A stretch of 64,000 nt of DNA from Ctena decussata (Eukaryota > Mollusca > Bivalvia > Lucinida > Lucinidae), in NCBI GenBank assembly GCA_963989385.1, contig OZ022498.1, forward strand, positions 9,431,501 through 9,495,500, in the 5' to 3' direction. Of the stretch, positions 11,801 to 20,717 are shown piece by piece. Position 1 is the first letter of the stretch. Every line of letters starts with the position of its first letter. The position numbers and the translations under genes are program-made. The notes under the pieces are model-generated. The model saw only the letters and a program-made list of their open reading frames with translations. It ran no database searches and was not told where the DNA came from.

Positions 11801-14400
11801 TATATGCGAATCTTCTATTGCACAGATCCGCAAGGTTCTATGAGCCTCGATCAAAAATCGAATATGGAAAAAGCAATTTTTCGTTCATTTCCTTTTTCCT
11901 TATTCGCTTTCTTTTGCTTTGAAATTCGGAAATCTATATCACTATGCTATGAGATCAAAATGATCGTGAATGCACTATATGTGAATGTTCTATTGCATTT
12001 CGCAGTTTGTACCTATGACCTTCGGATATCTATGTCACTATGCTTAGAAGTAAAAATGATCGAGACTGAACTATATGTGAATGTTCTATTGTATAGCTTA
12101 ACTAAGTTCTATCGACCTTAAAATCAAATAAGGCAAAAGGAAATTATGTTTCATTTCCTTTTTCCTTATTCGGAGTTTGTACTATTCAGCTTTGGATATC
12201 TATACCAGTATTCTTAAAAGCAAGTTAAACTGATCGTGAATGTGCTATATGCGAATCTTCTATTGCACAGATCCGCAAGGTTCTATGAGCCTCAAAATCG
12301 AATAAGGAAAAGGGAATATTTGATTCATTTCCTTTTTCCTTATTCGCAGTTTGTACCTTTAAACTTCGGATATCCGTATCACTATACTTAGAAGTAAAAA
12401 TGATCAAGGATGTGCTATGTGCGAATCTTCTATTGCACAGCTTTGCAAAGTTCTATGAGCCTGAAAATCGAATAAGGAAAAAGGAATTTTTCGTTCATTT
12501 CCTTTTCCGTGTTCCGTGTTCGCTTTCTTTTGCTTTGAAATTCGGAAATCTATATCACTATGCTTAGAAGTAAAAATGATCGTGAATGCGCTATATGTGA
12601 ATGTTCTATTGCATAGCTTCTTTAAGTTCCTTGGCCCTGAAAATTGCACAACTTTGCAAAGTTCTATGAGCCTGAAAATCGAATAAGGAAAAAGGAATTT
12701 TTCGTTCATTTCCTTTTTCCTTATTCGCAGTTTGAAATCCGGAAATCTATATCATTACGCTTAGAAGTAAAAATGATCGTGAATGCACTAAATGTGAATG
12801 TTCTTTTGCATAGCTTCGCAAAGCTCTATGAGCCTGAAAATCGAATGCGGAAAAAGGAATTTTTCATTCACTTCCTTTTTCCTTATTCGCAGTTTGTACC
12901 TTTGAACTTCGGATATCTATATCACTACGCTTAGAGTAAAGCTGATCGTGAATGCGCTTTATGTGAATGTTCTATTGCATAGCTCCTCTAAGTTCTATGG
13001 ACCTTAAAATCAAATAAGGAAAAAGGAAATTTTGTTTCATTTCCTTTTCCTTATTCGCAGTTTGTACTATTCAGTTTTGGAAATCTATACCATTTTTCTT
13101 AGAAGTAAAAATGATCGTGAATGTGTATGCGGATCTTCTATTGCGAAAATCCCCAAAGTACTATGAGCCTGAAAATCGAATAAGGAAAAGGGAATTTTTC
13201 GTTCAATTCCTTTTCCTTATTCGCTTTTTTTTGTTTTTGTTTTTTTTCTTTTGCTTTGAAATTCGGAAATCTATATCACTATACTTAGAAGTAAAAATGA
13301 TCGTGTATGCGCTATATGTGAATGTTCTATTGCATAGCTTCACTAAGTTCTATGGACCTCAAAATCGAATAAGGCAAAAATAAATTTTGATTCATTTCCT
13401 TTTTTCATGTTCGCAATTTGTACCGTTGAGCTTTGGAAATCTTTACCATTGTGCTTAGAAGTAAAAATGATCGTAAATGTGCTATGTGCGAATCTTCTAT
13501 TGCACAAATCCGCAAAGTTCTATGAGCCTGAAAATTGAATGAGGAAAAAGGAATTTTTCATTCATTTCCTTTTTCCTTATTCGCAGTTTGAACCTTTGAA
13601 ATTCGGAAACCTATATCACTACGCTTAGAGGTAAAATGATCGTGAATGCGCTATATGTGAATGTTCTTTTGCATAGCTTCGCAAAGTTCTATGAGCCTGA
13701 AAATTGAATAAAGAAAAAGGAATTTTTCATTCATTTCCTTTTTTTCTTATTCGCAGTTTGTACTTTTGAACTTCGGATATCTATATCACTATGCTTAGAA
13801 GTAAAAATGATCTTGAATACACTATATGTGAATGTTCTATTGCATAGCTCCTCTAAGTTCTATGGACCTTAAAATCAAATAAGGAAAAAGGAAATTTTGT
13901 TTCATTTCCTTTTCCTTATTCGCAGTTTGTACTATTCAGTTTTGGAAATCTATACCATTTTTCTTAGAAGTAAAAATGATCGTGAATGTGTATGCGGATC
14001 TTCTATTGCACAGATCCCCAAAGTACTATGAGCCTGAAAATCGAATAAGGAAAAGGGAATTTTTCGTTCAATTCCTTTTTCCTTATTCGCTTTTTTTTTT
14101 TTTTTTTTTTTGCTTTGAAATTCGGAAATCTATATCACTAAACTTAGATGTAAAAATGATCGTGTATGCGCTATATGTGATTGTTCTATTGCATAGCTTC
14201 ACGTAGTTCTATGGACCTCAAAATCGAATAAGGAAAAAGGAAATTTTGATTCATTTCTTTTTTCCTTATTCGCAGTTTGTACCGTTGAGCTTTGGAAATC
14301 TATACCATTATGCTTAGAAGTAAAAATGATCATGAATTTGCTATATGTGAATCCTCTGTTGCAAAGCTTCGCAAAGTTCTATGAGTCTGAAAATCGAATA
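8834..14400 (-). repeat. Right satellite arm, inverted relative to the left arm
   Basis: About 5.5 kb of the same units as 5330-7560 but reverse-complemented: CCTTATTCGCAGTTTGTACC, TATACCATTATGCTTAGAAG, GTGCTATATGCGAATCTTCT, GCAAAGTTCTATGAGCCTGA, AATCGAATAAGG. Some larger blocks are themselves duplicated (for example 8880-9300 with 9380-9720, and 11750-11990 with 12180-12420). Short open frames in it are repeat shadows. One SINE interrupts it. Confidence 0.9.
10821..11021 (-). mobile_element. tRNA-derived SINE with 12-bp target duplication
   Basis: On the minus strand the head (from ~11020) reads as a tRNA: an A box GTAGCTCAGTGGG and a B box GGTTCGAGCC (within 10952-10970). A unique body follows, then a 3' tail ending in GTCATCC followed by ATCC repeats. 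ATTATGCTTAGA flanks it on both sides (10809-10820 and 11022-11033), and removing the insert restores an ordinary satellite unit. It is about 200 bp, the normal size for a tRNA-SINE. Confidence 0.93.
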
Positions 14401-14463
14401 AGGAAAAAGGAATAAGGAAAAAGGAAAAAGGAATAAGGAAAAAGGAACTTACTTATCAATCGT
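14401..14463. repeat. Right terminal inverted repeat of fold-back element
   Basis: AAGGAATAAGGAAAA-type purine repeats followed by GGAACTTACTTATCAATCGT. This is the inverse of the left end at 5274-5345. Confidence 0.65.
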
Positions 14464-14620
14464 CACTCTTAGATTAAAATTGTATGGCAGTATTAACTGC
14501 ACTAATTTTGTTGCAAGTGCTGATTCTACGCTTAATGACAAGTGATGATTGCAGAATTATAAAAGCTGTTTGCATATTTATCCATGTGTCACAGGGTATA
14601 GGTTAGGTATAAGATACACT

Positions 14621-15177
14621 ATTGCATGCATTGGACAAGGATATCCCTTTCTAGAGCTGTCTGAGATTTTTCTATCTCGGCCTGCTATCTCAGCCTAGGC
14701 TCAGAAAGTTGTCTCATAATGCCAATCATTGCTATATAGTACAGTCCCATTAATTACACACTTTAATTCAACAAATCAACTTGCTACCTGTCATGTAAAT
14801 TGCATGCAGAATATGAAATTGACACCCAGTGATGTACAGGAAGTATCACTGTAGATTTCTGATTAGCTGCCAATCATGAAAAAGGCATGCACAAGGTGAA
14901 ATTAACACACTTGTCAAACTATGAATAGAAAATTAGCTTCAAGTTTATAGGAATGGACTCAACAAGAAGTTAAAAATTCAGTGAATATTCTGTTTTATAA
15001 CATATTGGGTGAGAAAAATAACCAATGATGGGGTTGAGGCCTTGACAAGGAAATCTCAGGCTCGTTTTCAGATCATTTAAGTCTTATGCTCGACAAGCCT
15101 CGCATAAGACTAAATAATCTGAAAACTAGCCTGAGGTTTTCTTGTCTCGGCCTCAACTCCGTCATAGATTCTATTAG
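14621..15177. mobile_element. Insertion inside the TRIM 5' LTR
   Basis: About 557 bp absent from the other two LTR copies, splitting the LTR between AGATACACT and TACTGCC. It has no ORF. Near its right end is a strong palindrome (15020-15171). The exact ends are uncertain; CTATT occurs near both junctions. Confidence 0.6.
15020..15171. repeat. Palindrome with ~70-bp arms
   Basis: The left arm (to 15089) contains GGGTTGAGGCC, CTCAGGCTCGTTTTCAGAT and GTCTTATGC. The right arm (from 15102) carries their reverse complements in mirrored order. The loop is about 12 bp. It can form a long hairpin or cruciform. Confidence 0.8.
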
Positions 15178-15368
15178 TACTGCCTTGCGGTACAAGCCGG
15201 CTTTTATAGCGACGTGGTAGAGTGCTTGACTTTAGATCGAAGGGTCCCCGGTTCGATCCTCGGCCGGGGCATGAGATTTTTTAAGAGTCCGTGACAAATT
15301 GCGCCCAACGTAAATTACCCACATGTGCATTAGAACTCCTTAAGTCTCATTTCCAGTGATTCTTGTAC

Positions 15369-16091
15369 GGCATATACTAAAACCTGGAGTGGAGTTAACG
15401 TTTGGAGTGGAGTCTTGGAGTGGAGTGGTTTTTTGGGGTGTTTTTGGAGTGGAGATTTGGTGTGAACTTAATCAGACTCTGCAAGGAAAAATGTCCGGAA
15501 AAGTAAACATGCCTGACCTTTCACCGGCAATGACCAGTTGCAAAGAGGCATGTTCTGATTCCTGAGCTGTTCTGGCCCGATTATGTGAAATGATATAACA
15601 GCTTGCTTGATGGCACAATACTATGGACCAAGCAAGGTCAGGCCAATTATACTTTGGGGAACCAATAATTAAACATTATGGCCATACTGCATATAAACTA
15701 TCAGCAGCATACAGTCTTGGCAGTTTGAAATAGCCCCCTTGGGGTAGGATAATGAGTCATGTTAAATTCTAACAAAATTAAATTGAACATTTTGACTGTT
15801 GGAAAAGATGTATACTTACTTACTTACTTACCAACTGGCTGGCTGGCGTGGTGGTTCACTTATAAATATACTTACTTGATTGTTGGGCCTGTATTTTCAT
15901 TGACATGGCCAACTTATTTTTACACTGACAATGGACTCAGGAGCAGTAGATCTGGTTTTAATTCCTATAGTCTCTGAGTCAAGGAGAGGTCATCTTCTGA
16001 CCTTATATGACTTATTACCTGACTCCAAAAACCACTCCAAAAAACCACTCCACTCCAAAAGTTAACTCCACTCTATGTTTTAGTACATGCC
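15369..16091. mobile_element. 723-bp TIR element, 9-bp target duplication
   Basis: Ends are GGCATATACTAAAAC and, reverse-complemented, GGCATGTACTAAAAC. Inverted similarity extends ~80 bp through GGAGTGGAGTTAAC and GGAGTGG repeats. TTCTTGTAC flanks both sides (15360-15368 and 16092-16100). It has no transposase, and a TTACT-type short repeat lies inside (~15816-15830). The 9-bp duplication fits Mutator-like (MULE) insertion. Confidence 0.85.
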
Positions 16092-16141
16092 TTCTTGTAC
16101 TCCTAAGAATTCGAGGACGAATTCAATATGAAGGGGGAGAA

Positions 16142-16288
16142 TGTCACAGAGTATAGGTTAGGTATAAGATACACTTGTACTGCCTTGCGGTACAATCCGG
16201 CTTTTATAGCGACGTGGTAGGGGTCCTCGATTCGATCACTGGGTTCAATCCTCGGCCAGAACGTGAGATTTTTTAAGAGTCCGTGACA
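16142..16288 (+). repeat. 3' LTR of TRIM copy 2
   Basis: 147 bp, TGTCACAGAG ... CCGTGACA, matching the copy-1 LTR end to end except for divergence in the tRNA-like middle. Confidence 0.85.
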
Positions 16289-16330
16289 CATGATTGCCAC
16301 ATAATGTTAAACTAGTCTTTAGCTCCTAAC

Positions 16331-16362
16331 AGGTAGCAAATAAACATGTTTATTTGCCACCT
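16331..16362. mobile_element. 32-bp palindrome between 9-bp direct repeats
   Basis: A near-perfect 32-bp palindrome (AGGTAGCAAATAAACATG and its inverse) flanked exactly by GCTCCTAAC at 16322-16330 and 16363-16371. It looks like the two fused ends of a MULE-like element after loss of the interior, or a tiny MITE. Confidence 0.6.
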
Positions 16363-16479
16363 GCTCCTAACCATTTAACTTCTTCTTTCAATGCATATGG
16401 TAAGAATGTGTGTGAGTGTTTGTGTGTATGTTTAAATTTGTTTTGTTTCTTGTAATTAGTTACATGTATGTTATTTACC

Positions 16480-16540
16480 CTTAACCCGGTAAACGGGTAT
16501 ACTTGTGCAATGAATAAATTCTATTCTATTCTTAATTCTG
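16480..16540 (+). repeat. LINE/SINE-like 3' tail with ATTCT repeat
   Basis: ACTTGTGCAATGAATAAA followed by TTCTATTCTATTCTT resembles the short-repeat tails of CR1/L2-type elements. No body upstream is recognisable. Confidence 0.35.
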
Positions 16541-16651
16541 TATCTTTCATAAAATTCACATTATTGATCAACAAATACCTGACCTACGCAGCTGTGCTGA
16601 GATAGACAAGGGTGTCAAATAACTCACAGTTGAAGGTGAGCCATTGTCAGC

Positions 16652-17115
16652 GGCTCCTACTAAAGACAGAAAAGGACTTTTGCCACCGAAAAGGACCGAA
16701 AAGAACTTTAGGGCACCGAAAAGGACCTTTTAAATGCCATTTTATATGATAAAACGTTTGAAAAAATATATAGGATAAAATATTTTATTTCTAAACATAA
16801 TTTTCTAAAACATTAAATGAAAAATGCCCCTTTCGGTGCCTGAAATTCGCCATTTGCGATGTCCTTTTCGGTACATGGCATCTCTTCACTGACCAGAAGT
16901 GGAGTCCTTTTTGGTGCTGTAATATTTTTGTGAAATTTAAGGATGAAGATACTATAAATCACAAAATTATTTTCAAGCGCTGATTAATATCATGATGATA
17001 GTAAAAATTGTAAAACATATGTTTTATATGGCATTTAACGGCAAATAAAAGTCCTTTTCGGTGCCCGAAAGTCCTTTTCGGTGGCAAAAGTCCTTTTCTG
17101 TCTTTAGTAGGACCG
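16652..17115. mobile_element. 464-bp MITE, 9-bp target duplication
   Basis: The left end, GGCTCCTACTAAAGACAG, is matched by the inverted right end (CTGTCTTTAGTAGGACCG on the plus strand). TIR similarity runs ~45 bp through AAAGGACTTTTGCCACCG. ATTGTCAGC flanks it at 16643-16651 and 17116-17124. Many copies of AAAGGAC / GTCCTTTTCGG occur inside. It has no ORF of its own. It sits immediately 5' of the repeat-protein frame and may have displaced the gene's original 5' end or promoter. Confidence 0.9.
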
Positions 17116-17135
17116 ATTGTCAGCCACATCAAATT

Positions 17136-19859
17136 ATGAGACTCGTGATTTCTCTGAAAACTGATACAGATTATGATGTACACAATCTGCAGGTCGACAA
17201 TCAAGTTGGTAATTATCAGGCTGATAAAAATCAAATTGGTTGTGATCAAACGGGTTATGGTGTACATGATGATCAAGTTGATGTTCAGATTGGAGTTGGT
17301 CAGATTGATTATGATGTACATACTCGCCAGGCTGCCAGTCATGGTGATGACCCTCAGGTTGATAACTGTCTGGTTGACAGTTGTCAAGTTGGTTGCCATC
17401 AAACTGATGATGATGTACATGATGATCCACTTGATGTTCATGTTGGTGTTGTTCAAGATGATTATGACGTACATTCTCGCCAGGTTGCCAGTCATATTGA
17501 TGACACTCAGGTTGATAATTGTCTTGTTGACAGTTGTCAAGTTGGTTGCCATCAAACTGATGATGATGTACATGATGATCCACTTGATGTTCATGTTGGT
17601 GTGGTTCAAGATGATTATGACGTACACTCTCACGAGGTTGCCAGTCATGTTGATGACACTCAGGTTGATAATTGTCTGGTTGACAGTTGTCAAGTTGGTT
17701 GCCATCAAACTGATGATGATGTACATGATGATCCACTTGATGTTCATGTTGGTGTGGTTCAAGATGATTATGACGTACACTCTCACGAGGTTTCCAGTCA
17801 TGTTGATGACACTCAGGTTGATAATTGTCTGGTTGACAATTGTCAAGTTGGTTGCCATCAAACTGATGATGATGTACAAAATGACCCACTTGATGTTCAT
17901 GTTGGTGTTGTTCAAGATGATTATGACGTACATTCTCGCCAGGTTGCCAGTCATATAGATGACACTCAGGTTGATAATTGTCTTGTTGACAGTTGTCAAG
18001 TTGGTTGCCATCAAACTGATGATGATGTACATGATGATCCACTTGATGTTCATGTTGGTGTGGTTCAAGATGATTATGACGTACACTCTCGCCAGGTTGC
18101 CAGTCATGTTGATGACACTCAGGTTGATAATTGTCTGGTTGACAGTTGTCAAGTTGGTTGCCATCAAACTGATGATGATGTACAAAATGATTCACTGGAT
18201 GTTCATGTTGGTGTTGTTCAAGATGATTATGATGTACATTCTCGCCAGGTTGCCAATCATGTTGATGACACTCAGGTTGATAATTGTCTGGTTGACAGTT
18301 GTCAAGTTGGTTGCCATCAAACTGATGATGATGTACATGATGATCCACTTGATGTTCATGTTGGTGTTGTTCAAGATGATTATGACGTACATTCTCGCCA
18401 GGTTGCCAGTCATATTGATGACACTCAGGTTGATAATTGTCTTGTTGACAGTTGTCAAGTTGGTTGCCATCAAACTGATGATGATGTACATGATGATCCA
18501 CTTGATGTTCATGTTGGTGTGGTTCAAGATGATTATGACGTACACTCTCACGAGGTTGCCAGTCATGTTGATGACACTCAGGTTGATAATTGTCTGGTTG
18601 ACAGTTGTCAAGTTGGTTGCCATCAAACTGATGATGATGTACATGATGATCCACTTGATGTTCATGTTGGTGTGGTTCAAGATGATTATGACGTACACTC
18701 TCACGAGGTTCCCAGTCATGTTGATGACACTCAGGTTGATAATTGTCTGGTTGACAGTTGTCAAGTTGGTTGCCATCAAACTGATGATGATGTACAAAAT
18801 GATCCACTTGATGTTCATGTTGGTGTTGTTCAAGATGATTATGACGTACATTCTCGCCAGGTTGCCAGTCATATAGATGACACTCAGGTTGATAATTGTC
18901 TTGTTGACAGTTGTCAAGTTGGTTGCCATCAAACTGATGATGATGTACATGATGATCCACTTGATGTTCATGTTGGTGTGGTTCAAGATGATTAATGCGT
19001 ACACTCTCGCCAGGTTGCCAGTCATGTTGATGACACTCAGGTTGATAATTGTCTGGTTGACAGTTGTCAAGTTGGTTGCCATCAAACTGATGATGATGTA
19101 CAAAATGATCCACTTGATGTTCATGTTGGTGTTGTTCAAGATGATTATGATGTACATTCTCGCCAGGTTGCCAATCATGTTGATGACACTCAGGTTGATA
19201 ATTGTCTGGTTGACAGTTGTCAAGTTGGTTGCCATCAAACTGATGATGATGTACATGATGATCCACTTGATGTTCATGTTGGTGTTGTTCAAGATGATTA
19301 TGACGTACACTCTCGCCAGGTTGCCAGTCATGTTTATGACACTCAGGTTGATAATTGTCTGGTTGATAGTTGTCAAGTTGGTTGCCATCAAACTGATGAT
19401 GATGTACATAATGATCCACTTGATGTTCATGTTGGTGTTGTTCAAGATGATTATGACGTACCTTCTCGCCAGGTTGCCAGTCATGTTAATGACACTCAGG
19501 TTGCTAATTGTCTGGTTAATAGTTATCAAATTGGTTGCCATCAAACTGATGATGATGTACAAAATGATCCACTTGATGTTTATGTCGGTGTTGTTCAAGA
19601 TGATTATGACGTACACTCTCGCCAGGTTGCCAGTCATGTTGATGACACTCAGGTTGGTAATTGTCTGGTTGACAGTTGTCAAGTTGGTTGCCATCAAACT
19701 GATGATGATGTACATGATGATCCACTTGATTGTGACCGTCATTGTGATTTGGAAGGTCAGTTTTATGCGGAGACTCATATTTGCCGAGTTGGTTATAGTG
19801 TTGTGGATGAGAGTGTTGAGAATGATGAGTTTGTTATTATTGACTTGCCTGGAGAAAAT
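17136..19859 (+). pseudogene. N-terminal part: Asp/His/Cys-rich 51-residue repeats
   Basis: Proposed start is ATG at 17136 (MRLVISLKTDTDYDV). An upstream frame through the MITE exists but is unlikely to be native. A degenerate region leads into regular 51-residue units with VDDTQVDNCLVDSCQVGC and DDDVHDDPLDVHVG, giving three Cys in CX4CX3C spacing and many Asp and His. The composition suggests metal binding, but no family is recognised. No signal peptide or membrane segment is visible. One in-frame TAA (18993-18995) arises from local scrambling of GATTATGACG. After the repeats the text becomes unique (LEGQFYAETHICRVGYSVVD...), then ends at the LTR insertion. Variation between units falls largely at third codon positions in this frame, supporting it over the other open frames. 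Confidence 0.55.
17406..19731 (+). repeat. 153-bp tandem array, ~16 units
   Basis: GATGATGATGTACA recurs at exact multiples of 153 bp from 17406 to 19701 (15 periods), with no net indel. Because 153 is divisible by 3 and the unit lacks stops in several frames, long open frames appear on both strands: His/Gln/Asn/Asp-rich and Ile/Asn-rich on the minus strand, Met/Leu/Ile-rich in another plus frame. These are shadows of the same repeat. The minus His-rich frame has a stop at 19516. Confidence 0.95.
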
Positions 19860-20717
19860 TGTTACGCAGAAGGTTTTACACACGATCGACACGGGTGTAG
19901 AGCCTTATGCGTCGCCAGGACGGCGGAGGGTGATTTCCGGTTAAAGGGTTATCTACCAGTGTATTACACTAACAAGGAAACTCTAACAACGTTAGAATTT
20001 TTTGAAGTTTATATATAATGTAAATTCTATATACAACGATACAATTTACAACAATTCACAATTACAATAATATACAACACATATCAGTTCATGTCGCTGG
20101 CCCAAGTAAGGTGTTTGTTTCAAATCTGTAATCGATTTGCGTACAATACGCAAATAGATTACCGTCTGACGTCAACACCGTACTCGGCTCAGCGCCATGA
20201 ACTAAAGGAAAACACAAAGAACAAAAAACGTTAGTTTGAGCTCATACAAAAAAACAAGGCCTTATGTTGGTAGACTTCAATTCGTCGTTCCCTGGATCAT
20301 GTCATGGGCCAGTCCATATATCATGAGGAACACCAACTTATATTAACACGTGCACGATTATATACTGGTCGCTCCCTGGATCGTACCAGGGACCAGTCTA
20401 TATATATTAACACACCTTAGTGGACGAACACTGTCCCACACTTGATGTGACCTTCAGATCTTATCACAGAATCTGGCAAAACTGTGCTAACTACTTCCGC
20501 CTACATTTTGTGCTTCCCGCCTCTGCTTAGGAACCATGCACAAACGGCGTTGTATTTGAATGTTTAAGTTATTTATAGACGCTCAACCCTGGTAAGGGCA
20601 TATAGCGTCTAAACGTCAGCAATTTAAAACGTTTCTATAAGACAAATTCAAAAACGATTAAATGTTTAAAGTATTATGTTACGTCCAAATGATAAAAATG
20701 TTATGTACAATAAAAGA

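Larger units (their letters stand above)
5274..14463. mobile_element. 9.2-kb fold-back element with inverted satellite arms
   Basis: The left end (5274 onward) and the right end (before 14463, reverse-complemented) match. Both start ACGATTGATA, followed by a GTTAGTTCC/GTAAGTTCC block and then a CCTTATTCCTTTTT-rich stretch. Between them, tandem satellite units run in one orientation at 5330-7560 and in the opposite orientation at 8830-14400. The core (7560-8830) holds a palindrome, a dead reverse transcriptase and a TRIM copy. This is the layout of a fold-back (TIR) element whose sub-terminal repeats have expanded. No target duplication could be identified, and no transposase is encoded. Confidence 0.6.
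14587..16288 (+). mobile_element. TRIM copy 2: miniature LTR retrotransposon with two internal insertions
   Basis: The 5' LTR starts TGTCAC at 14587 and is split after 14620 by an insertion; it resumes at ~15178 and ends GTGACA at 15296. A PBS-like TTGCGCCCAACG follows. The 3' LTR is 16142-16288 and is preceded by a purine tract, AAGGGGGAGAA. CATG flanks the whole element (14583-14586 and 16289-16292), a 4-bp target duplication. Without the two insertions the element would be only about 430 bp, with ~120 bp internal and no coding capacity. It is therefore a non-autonomous TRIM that needs enzymes from another LTR element. Confidence 0.8.

Noticed and set aside
5589..14206. Many 60-110-codon open frames in the satellite arms
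   Set aside because: All are the satellite unit read in one frame or another; they start and stop with unit variation and have no family resemblance.
5274..14463. CRISPR-like array
   Set aside because: The repeats are ~150 bp, tandem without unique spacers, and the window is clearly eukaryotic.
17134..19419. Long minus-strand His/Gln/Asn/Asp-rich open frame (and Ile/Asn-rich minus frames to 19892)
   Set aside because: It is a by-product of a stop-free 153-bp unit with length divisible by 3. Differences between units fall at its second codon positions, it has a stop at 19516, and it does not connect to any domain, whereas the plus frame runs into the transposase gene.
17173..19944. Met/Leu/Ile-rich plus-strand frames over the same array
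   Set aside because: Another frame shadow of the repeat, broken into pieces and running into the LTR without any recognisable domain.
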